Virus record (IMG/VR): IMGVR_UViG_3300044641_002715
Coordinates: 1 to 37,094 of that record
Direction: 5' to 3' (one strand)
Source of the DNA: a virus
DNA: 37,094 bases
Of the stretch, positions 23,066-30,706 are shown piece after piece. A program made the position numbers and the translations under genes. How positions within the stretch are numbered: the first letter of the stretch is position 1; every line of letters begins with the position of its first letter. Under the pieces are notes generated by a model. It saw nothing but the letters and a program-made list of their open reading frames with translations, was not told the origin of the DNA and searched no databases.

Positions 23066-23787
23066 TTACCATCTAATAAAATATATTGATTGCTTGGTCT
23101 TGGCTTGCCGTATTTGTCTACCTGTACTTCTTCTTTTGGTTTTTTTTCTGGCTTAGTTGCTAGCCAATTCCTAAAATGTAAAGCATAATCTTTTAATGAA
23201 GTATGCACCTTGTCTAATAATTTTAGTTGTGAATTAAATTCAATATAATCGTTGTCATCAGGAAATTTTCTTTTAACTCTGTACAATTCCTGATTATAAA
23301 ATTGTGAGTTTGCGCTTTCATTTTTATAGAGTTCGGTTGCAAAATCTTTATTTGGTAAAAATTTATTTTTTAATTCTTCTAATGTAATTTCTTTTTTTTC
23401 TACTAGTGTATTATTAAATAAAGAATTATCATTTTCATTTTCATTTTCCATATGTGGAACATATGTTTTAGATATGTTATTCTCTTCTTTAGGCTCTGTA
23501 CCTTTTTTTAACCTATTTTTCCGCCTACTCTCTGAGTAATTCTTACGTTTTTCAATTTCTTCTGCTAGTCTTTTGTTTATAAATTTTAAACCTACTCTTT
23601 GAAACTTAGAAAATATATCTTCATCATATGTTCCACATATGAATAACATGTCTTTTTCAGATAACTCTCCTTTTTGATGTTGCATACATAATAATCTTAT
23701 GTATTTTCCTATTTGCTCATTACTCATAGTCATAGTTCCTGTTAGGAAGTCTGATGTGTAAAATAAAAATGCAGGGTCTCGGCTCAT
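23050..23787 (-). CDS. Putative replication initiator / helicase loader (DUF1376-like N-terminus)
   Basis: A 245-residue protein starting MSRDPAFLFYTSDFLTGTMT, the pattern of DUF1376/YdaU-like and DnaD-like phage replisome organisers, followed by a winged-helix-like segment (NEQIGKYIRLLCMQHQKGEL). A low-complexity linker (HMENENENDN) leads to a C-terminal helical domain (ALHFRNWLATKPEKKPKEE). It sits immediately before the primase-helicase, as initiators do in lambda-like modules. The gene itself contains paired inverted CATATG sites (23453-23643) that could be its binding sites. Confidence 0.6.
   Translation of the reverse strand: MSRDPAFLFYTSDFLTGTMTMSNEQIGKYIRLLCMQHQKGELSEKDMLFICGTYDEDIFSKFQRVGLKFINKRLAEEIEKRKNYSESRRKNRLKKGTEPKEENNISKTYVPHMENENENDNSLFNNTLVEKKEITLEELKNKFLPNKDFATELYKNESANSQFYNQELYRVKRKFPDDNDYIEFNSQLKLLDKVHTSLKDYALHFRNWLATKPEKKPKEEVQVDKYGKPRPSNQYILLDGKWTVL
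23436..23643. repeat. Inverted 17-bp CATATG sites and CATTTT repeats: candidate origin
   Basis: CATATGTGGAACATATG at about 23453-23469 and its exact reverse complement CATATGTTCCACATATG at about 23625-23641 lie about 170 bp apart inside the initiator gene. Each is itself a near-palindrome with two CATATG halves five bases apart. Just left of the first are three direct CATTTT repeats. Origins inside initiator genes with iterons are known in lambda (O gene). The role here is inferred. Confidence 0.5.
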
Positions 23788-24056
23788 AGGTCAAAACTTT
23801 TAATATTTATATTAATATCAATGCCATTAAACTTATGCTGTAGGTCATATTCATTAAATCCATTCCATGCTCTGGAAGCTATTATTAAGTCTCCTATTGT
23901 TGGCGGTTTAATCCAATTGATTTCTAAATAGCCTTTATGGTCATGTAGTAGGTCAATTTTATCCTCAAGACCAAAATGATTGAATAAATTTCTTAATGAT
24001 ATTAGTCTTTCATTTTCATTGAAAGTGCCACATCCATCTGTTCTAATAATTTTCAT
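23784..24056 (-). CDS. Small protein of unknown function upstream of the replication initiator
   Basis: I place the start at ATG 24056 (MKIIRTDGCGTFNENERLIS), giving 90 residues; the longer frame to 24104 would run through the hairpin at 24068-24118. The protein ends GIDININIKSFDL and overlaps the initiator gene's start by 4 nt (ATGA). No motif is recognised beyond a possible helical core (LRNLFNHFGLEDKIDLL). Confidence 0.5.
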   Translation of the reverse strand: MKIIRTDGCGTFNENERLISLRNLFNHFGLEDKIDLLHDHKGYLEINWIKPPTIGDLIIASRAWNGFNEYDLQHKFNGIDININIKSFDL

Positions 24057-24061
24057 AAAAT

Positions 24062-24118
24062 AAAAAAGGGCTTTAACACTAATGGCGGGTGGAACTCCGC
24101 TCATTAATACTAAAACCC
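24062..24118 (-). terminator. Long hairpin with U-tract between early gene groups
   Basis: On the minus strand the stem runs from GGGTTTTAG (24118) to TTAAAGCCC (24068), with an inner part TAATG-a-GCGG / CCGCCATTA and an AGTTCCAC loop, followed by TTTTTT. It is an extended terminator or attenuator, placed just upstream of the gene starting at 24056. Confidence 0.7.
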
Positions 24119-24226
24119 AATTTAGGATTAACCTATATTATCTCTCTTATTATTGCTGTTCCACTTTAAACAATAACAAAAGCTATTTTCTACGCTAAGA
24201 TAGCGGTTTATTTTGGGAAATTAAAA

Positions 24227-24469
24227 TTATCTTCTAACTATTTTAAAATGTTGCCAAAAATTATCCAATCCAACATCTTTAGTTGGTGCAAATACACTAC
24301 TAGCTAATTGCAACCTGTATCCGCTTACTTCGAGTTTAAAATTAAAAAGAGGCGAAATAACTTTAAACTGTTCTTTGGTTTCAATTACTTCTACTGTTGT
24401 TCCCTTAATAGGGTTGCCCTCTTTTTGGTTTAAGTTTCTATGGCTGCTGAACATTGGTATAGGTTTCAT
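24227..24469 (-). CDS. Small protein of unknown function
   Basis: Eighty residues (MKPIPMFSSHRNLNQKEGNP), beta-prone in the middle (FKVISPLFNFKLEVSGYRLQ) and ending in basic residues. It overlaps the preceding gene by 32 nt and is followed by a 160-base stretch with the strong hairpin at 24062-24118. No function recognised. Confidence 0.5.
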   Translation of the reverse strand: MKPIPMFSSHRNLNQKEGNPIKGTTVEVIETKEQFKVISPLFNFKLEVSGYRLQLASSVFAPTKDVGLDNFWQHFKIVRR

Positions 24470-24653
24470 TGTAGTAATTTTGACCTATCGTTTCAGTAGC
24501 ATCATAAACCTCTTGTCTATTTCCGTGCGTTACTGCATCAATTATTTGTTGCTTGTGCATTTCTTTTGCCTGTTCATAGCATTTAATAATTTCTTTATGT
24601 GGCGGAAGTCCACGCCTTGTTAATTCGATAAAAAACCATTGTATTGCTGTCAT
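24438..24653 (-). CDS. Small helical protein of unknown function
   Basis: Seventy-one residues (MTAIQWFFIELTRRGLPPHK). The helical ELTRRGLPPHKEIIKCYEQA segment and the size resemble small accessory proteins near ninG genes. It lies 42 bases after the NinG-like gene and overlaps the next by 32 nt. Not recognised further. Confidence 0.5.
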   Translation of the reverse strand: MTAIQWFFIELTRRGLPPHKEIIKCYEQAKEMHKQQIIDAVTHGNRQEVYDATETIGQNYYNETYTNVQQP

Positions 24654-24695
24654 GTTTGTTTATTTAAGTTGATTTAATACTTCTTGTTAGTGCTG

Positions 24696-25340
24696 TTATT
24701 GTTGGTTTAAGGTGTAAATGCCTAATTTTTCGTTGTATATTTTTCTTAATTCAATTCTTTCTTTAAAATCGTAAGTTAAATCATTAGACTTTAATTCTTT
24801 GATAATTTCCTTAGCAATAGCAATCTTTTCTTTTACTTCCTCTTTTCCCAATTGTATCGGCTGAATTAATGATAGGCTATTTACGAACTCAAAATAATCT
24901 TCGCCATACACTTTCTTCAATCCTGCCTGATACCTTAATGTATCTCCCGAACGATATGTATTAGAGTGTTCGCTTTGTAAATGTATGTTGTCCAAATGAA
25001 ATCTAATTGTAGGGTGAGATTGTACGCTTCTGTAATGCCCCGCATTTTTCTTGCCATTTGTGCTATCAGTACAAATACACCCACACCCTTTATCAATTAG
25101 CCTAACTATTGCGTTTATGTTTGTCTGCAAATCCTTTAAATAATCTGAAAGCGTCTTTATCTTTTCCCTTAAAACAATCTTTTCTGCATTCCACTTTCTT
25201 TTTTCCTCTTGCTTGTTTCGTTTTAGCTTATTGTTAGCTACGTTCTTTGCAAATGCTACCATACAGTCATAACTCTTACAAGTAGGCTGTATTGGTCTTG
25301 TTTTAACAAATGGTTCTTTGCAGATTTTACACTTTGGCAT
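24696..25340 (-). CDS. NinG-like recombination protein
   Basis: The 214-residue protein begins with a Cys pair knuckle (MPKCKICKEPF, then TCKSYDCMVAF), has a helical basic linker, and then the NinG-type core CGCICTDSTNG, NAGHYRSVQSH and FHLDNIHLQSEHSN, with a conserved His/Asn pattern (HNH-like). In lambda NinG (Rap) resolves recombination intermediates. It follows the HTH gene with a 1-nt overlap and lies in the same block as NinB-like and ERF genes, which strengthens the call. Confidence 0.75.
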   Translation of the reverse strand: MPKCKICKEPFVKTRPIQPTCKSYDCMVAFAKNVANNKLKRNKQEEKRKWNAEKIVLREKIKTLSDYLKDLQTNINAIVRLIDKGCGCICTDSTNGKKNAGHYRSVQSHPTIRFHLDNIHLQSEHSNTYRSGDTLRYQAGLKKVYGEDYFEFVNSLSLIQPIQLGKEEVKEKIAIAKEIIKELKSNDLTYDFKERIELRKIYNEKLGIYTLNQQ

Positions 25341-25606
25341 TATAGCTCTATTTTTAAATCAAAGAAAATACTTTTTTGATGTTGTAATTCTTTTGTGTGT
25401 TTTTCAATGTAATCATAAATAGTGCCCTTTGAAATATCAAATAAATCAGCTATTTCTAACACATGGCAGCCGTTTTTATATAGCCAATAAGACATACACC
25501 CTCTTATGTAAGAATGTTCGTTATTTGCGCCTTTTAAAGCATCTATTGACAAATTCCATGTATTGGCTAATGCTGTTTCTAATTCTTTTAATATTTTCGC
25601 TGTCAT
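25340..25606 (-). CDS. Small DNA-binding protein, DnaA-C-terminal-like HTH
   Basis: Eighty-eight residues (MTAKILKELETALANTWNLS) with a helical bundle and a helix-turn-helix (HVLEIADLFDISKGTIYDYI). The HSYIRGCMSYWLYKNGCHVL stretch resembles the DNA-binding C-terminal domain of DnaA, and such small proteins occur in Bacteroidota phage replication regions. It overlaps the neighbouring genes by 4 nt and 1 nt. A role in replication or early control is inferred. Confidence 0.55.
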   Translation of the reverse strand: MTAKILKELETALANTWNLSIDALKGANNEHSYIRGCMSYWLYKNGCHVLEIADLFDISKGTIYDYIEKHTKELQHQKSIFFDLKIEL

Positions 25607-26289
25607 AGTAAAGGGTTTTTATCTGAGCAAAATTGAAAATACTTTGTACCAAAAAAGTAAGGAAAGTTAATGTTATTGCTTATCTGTTTTAGCCTGCCAT
25701 ATCCAACGCAATCATTCATTATTGTTTCAACATTCCAAAAATAATAATACTCATCCACTTCTGGAGTAAACGGTCTTTCTTGCGTAAATCCTTCGAGTTT
25801 ATAAGGAGCAAATGAAAGTAGCGTTAATTCTGAATGCCAATAGCTTTTGTCTTCATATTGAACTAATACTGTGTCATTTTGAACTTCTATTACTTTACCT
25901 TCACCATATTTGTAATGATAAACGGTGTCTTTTTCTTTAAATGGGTTCATTGTTTCTGTTTTGGTTAATAATTCTTTCCATTGTTCTAGGGTGATTATAA
26001 TTAAGGGGTCTTTAATAAAATTATTGTTTGCTAGTGTTTTTGGTATTCCATCAACAATACCATAATAAATATTATTATTACCGAGATATTTATGAGTTAC
26101 CTTTGTGTTCAACCACTCAATTAACTCTTTCCAAATTGGGTTATTGCCATCCCATTTTACTAAAAAATTGTCTAATGTTGCTTTCATGTTGTTTGTTTTA
26201 GGTTTTAATAATTCTTTGCATTCAGTACAACGTGTAACTACTTCTCTAATGTTGTTGTAGGCTTGGCAGTTATTACATTGTATGTCCAT
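25603..26289 (-). CDS. Protein of unknown function with N-terminal zinc ribbon and KOW/Tudor-like segment
   Basis: Residues 1-30 hold a CxxC-like pair (CNNCQAYNNI, CTECKELL), a possible zinc ribbon. The middle (WKELIEWLNTKVTHKYLGNN) is helical. Around residue 130 the sequence DTVYHYKYGEGKVIEVQNDT looks like a small beta-barrel of the CarD/Tudor kind. No single family fits, so this may be two short domains joined. It overlaps the HTH gene by 4 nt and touches the NinB-like gene by 1 nt. Confidence 0.5.
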   Translation of the reverse strand: MDIQCNNCQAYNNIREVVTRCTECKELLKPKTNNMKATLDNFLVKWDGNNPIWKELIEWLNTKVTHKYLGNNNIYYGIVDGIPKTLANNNFIKDPLIIITLEQWKELLTKTETMNPFKEKDTVYHYKYGEGKVIEVQNDTVLVQYEDKSYWHSELTLLSFAPYKLEGFTQERPFTPEVDEYYYFWNVETIMNDCVGYGRLKQISNNINFPYFFGTKYFQFCSDKNPLL

Positions 26290-26720
26290 TATAATAGTTG
26301 TAAATTTTCGTTAGGATATGGTATAGTAATATTAAATTGTTCTGCTGCCCACCTTATCATGTTTTCAATAAATTCGTTCATCTCAAACGTAGATAGTTCA
26401 GTAGTAGATTTTATTCGTGTGCCAATTACTTCACCACTATTTTCGTTTATCATGTCAACAGTTAGAAATTTACACTTTACAATATCCTTAACCATTGCAG
26501 CGGTGTATCTTTCATCACCTGTATAATTAATCAACTCTTTAGATAAAACAGTAAATGCTGCGTGTAAATATCTGTTCTGTTGGCTACTACGCACTTTCTT
26601 TGCTTTCTGAATAGTAATAGACACACGCCCCGAAAAAGTGGCTAAGGTATCAGCTAATAACTTTCTATTGCTAATTACCTTGCCATTTTCAACATTGCAG
26701 TATATTTCTGTCTTTATCAC
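26289..26720 (-). CDS. NinB-like recombination protein
   Basis: A protein of 143 residues. The start is probably the GTG at 26720, overlapping the upstream TGA as GTGA; a TTG at 26726 is the alternative. It has the NinB hallmark KVRSSQQNRYLHAAFTVLS at about 44-62. The rest is helical with an aromatic C-terminus (MIRWAAEQFNITIPYPNENL). NinB/Orf family proteins load or modulate recombination proteins on single-stranded DNA. Its neighbours ERF and NinG-like complete a recombination module. Confidence 0.7.
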   Translation of the reverse strand: MIKTEIYCNVENGKVISNRKLLADTLATFSGRVSITIQKAKKVRSSQQNRYLHAAFTVLSKELINYTGDERYTAAMVKDIVKCKFLTVDMINENSGEVIGTRIKSTTELSTFEMNEFIENMIRWAAEQFNITIPYPNENLQLL

Positions 26721-26998
26721 TTCCAATGTTTTTTACCAAAGTAAATATATTGTTTTGGGAACTTAGATTTAAGTTCTTCAAATCGCTTGCAAAATTCGCT
26801 ATCGTAAACGTGTTCGGGAAACTTCATAGCTTTTATTACAGCGTTTTCAAGTTCGGTTAATTTCGCTTCGTTTGCTTTTTCCCACTTCTGAATATTTCGG
26901 TGGTAACGACCTGACAACCCTATGTTGTCAAGTCGCTCTCCGTTGTCCGAATATCCAGCAGGAAGGTTGTTACCTAAATTTTGCCAGTTATTATACAT
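26717..26998 (-). CDS. Protein of unknown function between ERF and NinB-like genes
   Basis: I use ATG 26998 (MYNNWQNLGNNLPAGYSDNG), which overlaps the ERF stop by 8 nt; the longer alternative runs into ERF. Ninety-three residues, basic at both ends, with a helical segment (NEAKLTELENAVIKAMKFPE) and a positively charged end (FGKKHWK). Not recognised. Its place suggests a recombination accessory protein. Confidence 0.5.
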   Translation of the reverse strand: MYNNWQNLGNNLPAGYSDNGERLDNIGLSGRYHRNIQKWEKANEAKLTELENAVIKAMKFPEHVYDSEFCKRFEELKSKFPKQYIYFGKKHWK

Positions 26999-27524
26999 AA
27001 AGTTGTTCCTCCGTTGCTTTAGATACTTTGTATTTCTTCTTAACATCGGCTAATGTGTGTGTGCCTGCTTTAATGGCTTGTTTGGCTTTCTCAAATGCCG
27101 GAGTGCCAATGTTTAGCCATTCTTTATTATCGGTAGGCTTTTCTTCTTTAGGTGCTTGTTCACCTGCTGCATCGGTGTCCTTATCGGTAACTAAGCCTAA
27201 TGCTGCACTAAGTGCATATCTACGAATGTAGGTTATTGCTGAACCTAATACTTGAAAATCGTTCATGCCTTTAAGTTGTACGCCTTGTGGAATTTCGGTG
27301 CTACACTCTAACTGTTCACCACTTTCAGCATGAAATACAATAGTTTTAACTGATTGTCCGCAAATTAATTGCGTAAAACCTAAGCCATGTTTTTTTAGTA
27401 GTGGATTAATGACTTCAAATATTGCAGGTAAATCTGCATAAGTGTAACCGTAACCGCTTGTGCCTTTGTGTATTACAGGCACTTCTTGTTGAAATGTTGC
27501 TAATGCTTTTAATAAGTTTTTCAT
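26991..27524 (-). CDS. ERF-family single-strand annealing protein
   Basis: A 177-residue protein with the ERF core: GTSGYGYTYADLPAIFEVI at about 21-39, then LLKKHGLGFTQL and the aromatic MNDFQVLGSAITYIRRYALS at about 87-106, ending in a Lys-rich C-terminus after a Pro/Glu linker. ERF proteins anneal complementary single strands during phage recombination. The gene is within an early recombination cluster with NinB- and NinG-like genes. Confidence 0.85.
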   Translation of the reverse strand: MKNLLKALATFQQEVPVIHKGTSGYGYTYADLPAIFEVINPLLKKHGLGFTQLICGQSVKTIVFHAESGEQLECSTEIPQGVQLKGMNDFQVLGSAITYIRRYALSAALGLVTDKDTDAAGEQAPKEEKPTDNKEWLNIGTPAFEKAKQAIKAGTHTLADVKKKYKVSKATEEQLYV

Positions 27525-27763
27525 AATTTGTAATTGGATTGGTTAGATAATCTTTTAATTTTTTCTGCAATTTCGTAATAATACATCTTTTGGTCATCGG
27601 TCAATTCTTGTGTGTCATTTTCAGACATATCTACATATTCGCAATGGTCTCCACATTCTGGACAAATACCAATATCTGAAGTATCACTATCGCCATTGCT
27701 ACGAGGTGGAACAGCACAGCAGTCGCTTACATATTCCATTGATGATAAATAGTTCTTACTCAT
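27521..27763 (-). CDS. Small Cys-rich protein, zinc-ribbon-like
   Basis: Using ATG 27763 (MSKNYLSSMEYVSDCCAVPP), which overlaps the stop of the previous gene by 8 nt, gives 80 residues. The Cys pairs SDCCAVPP and GICPECGDHCEYV suggest a zinc ribbon. The longer upstream start would add a poor, hydrophobic N-terminus from another gene. Function unknown; it immediately precedes the ERF gene. Confidence 0.55.
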   Translation of the reverse strand: MSKNYLSSMEYVSDCCAVPPRSNGDSDTSDIGICPECGDHCEYVDMSENDTQELTDDQKMYYYEIAEKIKRLSNQSNYKL

Positions 27764-28112
27764 GGCTGTTAAGAAGTTGTGTTTGTTCACTAATGTAATA
27801 GTCGCCTTGTTCATCGTTGGTAACAGAAGAAGAAACACCGTAAGTTTTGATAGTTTCTTTGGCATCATTTAAAGCCTGCATAAATTCGGTTTGGCTTATT
27901 GGCGTGCCTTCTAAAACTCTGTTAATATTATACCAATTCATAAAGCATGATAGCTTGCCATCTTTAACACGAAAGTAAATGTTGTCATCATCTTTCTCAC
28001 CGTAATAAGCAATGAACTCGGTACTTGCTATTGTATCATTTCTTCTGAACTGTGGCAATGATACCTCTACTTCTTGAGTAGTAATTGTTTTTACTTTAAT
28101 TGTTGTTTTCAT
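27756..28112 (-). CDS. Protein of unknown function
   Basis: A 118-residue protein (MKTTIKVKTITTQEVEVSLP) with a beta-rich first half (FRRNDTIASTEFIAYYGEKD) and a helical middle (EFMQALNDAKETIKTYGVSS). No Cys or catalytic motif. It overlaps its neighbours by 8 and 17 nt. A regulator or anti-defence role is possible for a protein of this size in an early operon, but nothing specific is seen. Confidence 0.5.
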   Translation of the reverse strand: MKTTIKVKTITTQEVEVSLPQFRRNDTIASTEFIAYYGEKDDDNIYFRVKDGKLSCFMNWYNINRVLEGTPISQTEFMQALNDAKETIKTYGVSSSVTNDEQGDYYISEQTQLLNSHE

Positions 28113-28281
28113 ATTTGTTTGTTTTTGGGTTAAAATTATAAATGGTTGTTAAATTCGCTTTAGGCTGTGTTTTAGGCTTGTTTTCTAGTTTTATAGCGAT
28201 TAGTATAAATGAATAACAAACTCCTGCTAATAAAGCTAATAAGCCTAAATCTCGCAATATGCGTTTAGTGTAGTGTGTCAT
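28096..28281 (-). CDS. Small single-span membrane protein
   Basis: Sixty-one residues with one clear transmembrane segment (DLGLLALLAGVCYSFILIAI) after a basic start (MTHYTKRILR) and a hydrophilic C-terminus (NPKTNKYENNN). Small membrane proteins of this type occur in early phage regions; no family was recognised. It overlaps genes on both sides (17 and 4 nt). Confidence 0.5.
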   Translation of the reverse strand: MTHYTKRILRDLGLLALLAGVCYSFILIAIKLENKPKTQPKANLTTIYNFNPKTNKYENNN

Positions 28282-28583
28282 GGGTTTTGGTTTTCGAGTT
28301 GTTTTAATAGTTCGTCAGCTTGCCTTATTGCGTCACGTGACATATCGTCCGCATTAGATGAGCACCATTGAAGCGTTATTAAAGGAAAAAATAATTGAGC
28401 AATTCTAATAAATACGTTTGACGTATGCTTGCTTTGTTTTGGATTTGCCAATAGACCTTGTAAAGCCATAATAGCAAAATACTCACGCTTGGTTAAGCCA
28501 TTGTATTCGTCAAAATCACTTGTAATAAGTCCATTTTTATCGAATGCTACTCTTGCATTAATTGGTTGGTTTCCGTTTTTCAT
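28278..28583 (-). CDS. Protein of unknown function
   Basis: One hundred and one residues (MKNGNQPINARVAFDKNGLI) with a helical segment LFPLITLQWCSSNADDMSRD. It is preceded by the HTH gene with a 4-nt overlap and followed by the membrane protein with a 4-nt overlap. No recognised domain. Confidence 0.5.
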   Translation of the reverse strand: MKNGNQPINARVAFDKNGLITSDFDEYNGLTKREYFAIMALQGLLANPKQSKHTSNVFIRIAQLFFPLITLQWCSSNADDMSRDAIRQADELLKQLENQNP

Positions 28584-28762
28584 TGCGTTAATTGTTTTTC
28601 TAACTCCAACACCTTATTAAAGGTCATGTCGTTTTGGTTTATAAAAAATCCGTTTATTCGATTAGCAGATACGCCCACTTGCCTTGCAATAGCGGTCTGT
28701 TGTTTGGGGCTTAACTTTTTCCATTTGTTAAGCAATGCGAATGTAATTTGATTGAGTACCAC
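28580..28762 (-). CDS. Small helix-turn-helix regulator-like protein
   Basis: Sixty residues from a GTG start (MVLNQITFALLNKWKKLSPK). The segment QTAIARQVGVSANRINGFFI is a helix-turn-helix of the Cro/C1 or XRE kind, with recognition helix ANRINGFF. Alone it is too short for a full repressor. It lies near the early promoter at 29264-29295 and could be an early regulator. Confidence 0.55.
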   Translation of the reverse strand: MVLNQITFALLNKWKKLSPKQQTAIARQVGVSANRINGFFINQNDMTFNKVLELEKQLTQ

Positions 28763-28775
28763 TTGTTTTATTTGT

Positions 28776-28886
28776 TTAGTTAAAAAATCCGTTTCTTGAA
28801 GCCCATATAAAAAGGGCTGTTAATGCTATCGTAATAAGATAGTCTTTGTTGCTATTCCAAAACTTTATAGTTTCTTCTTTAGCCAT
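28776..28886 (-). CDS. Tiny membrane protein
   Basis: Thirty-six residues (MAKEETIKFWNSNKDYLITI) with one transmembrane helix (YLITIALTALFIWASRN). It lies between the HTH gene and the 112-residue gene. A short inverted repeat AGCCC-N9-GGGCT (28800-28818) lies inside its coding region. Short single-span proteins are common in early phage operons; the function is unknown. Confidence 0.45.
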   Translation of the reverse strand: MAKEETIKFWNSNKDYLITIALTALFIWASRNGFFN

Positions 28887-28899
28887 TTTATATTCTTCT

Positions 28900-29238
28900 T
28901 TAAGCATTGGTAGCGTTTTTAATTGCTGTTAAAGATTGATGTAATACTTCTGGTGTTAATTCAACACAGCTATCAACGGCATCATAAAGTTTTGTTAATG
29001 CCTTTAACAACTCATTTCTTTGCTTCAATAACTCGCTTGGTAATATTGAAGTGGTGTTGTATGTTAAAAAGCTATCTTGAATTAATTGAGCATTACTTAT
29101 TACCTCTTCTTGCGATTTATTTCTTTCGCTTAATTGGCAAATAGTTTCTACTTTTCCTTGTTGTTCGGCAACAATTAATTTAGTAAATGGTTCGTGGCTT
29201 ATTTTTACTTCGCCTTGAGTAATGTTTAATTTTTTCAT
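28900..29238 (-). CDS. First gene of the early operon, unknown function
   Basis: A 112-residue protein (MKKLNITQGEVKISHEPFTK), mostly helical with a heptad-like C-terminus (LKQRNELLKALTKLYDAVDS). It starts about 25 bases after the promoter at 29264-29295, so it is the first gene of the leftward early transcript. No domain recognised; helical small proteins at this place are often early regulators. Confidence 0.5.
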   Translation of the reverse strand: MKKLNITQGEVKISHEPFTKLIVAEQQGKVETICQLSERNKSQEEVISNAQLIQDSFLTYNTTSILPSELLKQRNELLKALTKLYDAVDSCVELTPEVLHQSLTAIKNATNA

Positions 29239-29263
29239 TGTGTGTTGTTTTTGTTTACGAAAT

Positions 29264-29295
29264 CAAAGATATAATAGTTAATTTAATTCTGCAAA
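29264..29295 (-). promoter_or_regulatory. Strong Bacteroidota-type promoter for early genes
   Basis: On the minus strand TTTG (29295-29292) is followed after 20 bases by TATCTTTG (29271-29264), matching -33 TTTG and -7 TAnnTTTG, and then a 26-base leader to the ATG at 29238. This is the best promoter I see in the window and should drive the early operon to the left. Confidence 0.75.
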
Positions 29296-29400
29296 TCTTT
29301 TTTCAAAATAATTTTATCTATTTTTATTTTCCTTTATTTTATTAGGCTTTCAGCGTGTAAATATTTTTGAAATATTTTTTATTTGGTGGATAAATGGCAT

Positions 29401-29433
29401 AAAAAAAGCCCGATGTTTCGCAACAACAGGCTT
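29401..29433 (-). terminator. Rho-independent terminator after the metallophosphoesterase gene
   Basis: The minus strand reads AAGCC, a 3-nt internal loop, an inner TGTT/AACA stem with a 4-nt loop, and GGCTT, followed by a run of seven T. It ends the transcript of the 29478-30881 genes before the early promoter. Confidence 0.75.
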
Positions 29434-29477
29434 CAATTCCCAACCAAAATCAATATGAAAGTGCTAAGATAATAATA

Positions 29478-30467
29478 TTAATAGACTTTGCCGTTTATTA
29501 TTTTTTTGTTATAAACTGTAAACATTTCTTTGTCGTGTAATTCAATTAAAGCAAAGCCGTGATTATGGTTATTGTAAGGCATATATTCCGGTGTAAGTTC
29601 AGATAAACATCCGGTACTCCAACAACCGATTAATTTTCCATCGTGTGTCTTTTCAGTGTGTTCTGAAACTCTATGAACGTGGCTCATTAAAGCGCTTTGT
29701 TTAGTTCTTAAAAATAAGCCCCTTGCAGGATTTACAGGTGCTATCATGCCGTATTTATGTTCGTGTCCGTGAATAATCGCCAATTTATTAGCCCATATGG
29801 TTGCCATGCTTTTAACTTCCGTTATTCCTAATTCTTGAAACTTTAAAAGCCCCGAAAGCTCAATATCGTCTATTCCTTTAAGTTCGTTTCTCAAAAGAAA
29901 TTGGCTCCATCTATCATCATGGTTTCCAATTTTGTAAACTATGTGTGCTAAAGGAAAAACATCTCTTATAACTTGTAAGATGTTTTTAGCAATCATTATT
30001 TCGTTCGCAAAGTTTCTTTTTCTGTAATCGGTTTCCCACCTAGAAACAGCGTAGAAATCAATAAAATCTCCGTTCAAAATAATACAGTCTATTTCTTGTT
30101 CTATTCCATATTCTAAAGCGGTTTGCAAAGCTACTTCATCATGATAAGGCACGTGAATATCTGAAAGCAATAATATCTTTTTTACCTTACTTGGTATCTT
30201 GTAGTGTTTAATTTCGTTTTTTTCACCGTATGGAATGTTTAATTTATCTCTATAAAACTGATTAGATGCCATTTTTTCTCTATTTTTTTGTCCCAATTTA
30301 CCCATGTAACACCGGACTATATTTCGAGCATCTTCAATATTTTTAAAATGATTTTTTGAAATATCATTACTCATTATTCGGTGAGCCATTTGAGTAGGGT
30401 TTAGTTTTGGAAATTCAGCTAAATATCTCTTAACTATTTCGCCTTTAATTGTGGATTTGTTTGGCAT
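29478..30467 (-). CDS. Calcineurin-like metallophosphoesterase
   Basis: A 329-residue protein. An N-terminal helical part (residues 1-95, with YLAEFPKLNPTQMAHRIMS) precedes a metallophosphoesterase core with all metal motifs: LSDIHVPYHD (101-110), NGDFIDF (132-138), GNHDD (181-185), HGHEH (233-237) and SHVHR. The enzyme should hydrolyse phosphate or phosphodiester bonds with a two-metal centre; phage relatives act on DNA ends or nucleotides. The helical N-terminus may be an HTH. It overlaps the SprT-like gene by 34 nt. Confidence 0.85.
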   Translation of the reverse strand: MPNKSTIKGEIVKRYLAEFPKLNPTQMAHRIMSNDISKNHFKNIEDARNIVRCYMGKLGQKNREKMASNQFYRDKLNIPYGEKNEIKHYKIPSKVKKILLLSDIHVPYHDEVALQTALEYGIEQEIDCIILNGDFIDFYAVSRWETDYRKRNFANEIMIAKNILQVIRDVFPLAHIVYKIGNHDDRWSQFLLRNELKGIDDIELSGLLKFQELGITEVKSMATIWANKLAIIHGHEHKYGMIAPVNPARGLFLRTKQSALMSHVHRVSEHTEKTHDGKLIGCWSTGCLSELTPEYMPYNNHNHGFALIELHDKEMFTVYNKKIINGKVY

Positions 30468-30706
30468 ATATTTGTTTTACGATAACCTTGTTTCCATAAA
30501 AATTCAGCCATTTCATTACCTATCTTTTCAACTTTATCTTCATCTAAATACGGCTGTATGTGGTGTGTAAATTCGTGTATTAATGTATCTAATAATTCAA
30601 TGTCTGTTAATGTGCTGTCAATTTCTATTTTAGCAGGCTTATTATAGCAATAACCTCTTGCATCTTTTAATTTTTTGTAAATAACTTTTATGTTACTCGG
30701 TTTCAT
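30434..30706 (-). CDS. Small SprT-like zinc metalloprotease
   Basis: A 90-residue protein (MKPSNIKVIYKKLKDARGYC) with the zinc-binding motif HEFTHHIQPY (HExxH at about 44-48). An upstream segment RGYCYNKPAKIEIDSTL is the short substrate-facing strand of such proteins. At this length only the HExxH core is present, as in phage SprT/ImmA-like mini-proteases. It lies next to the metallophosphoesterase with overlapping ends. Confidence 0.65.
   Translation of the reverse strand: MKPSNIKVIYKKLKDARGYCYNKPAKIEIDSTLTDIELLDTLIHEFTHHIQPYLDEDKVEKIGNEMAEFLWKQGYRKTNICQTNPQLKAK

Noticed and set aside
28800-28818. Hairpin AGCCC-N9-GGGCT as terminator
   Set aside because: It lies within the small membrane protein gene, has a stem of only five base pairs and no T-run after it on either strand.
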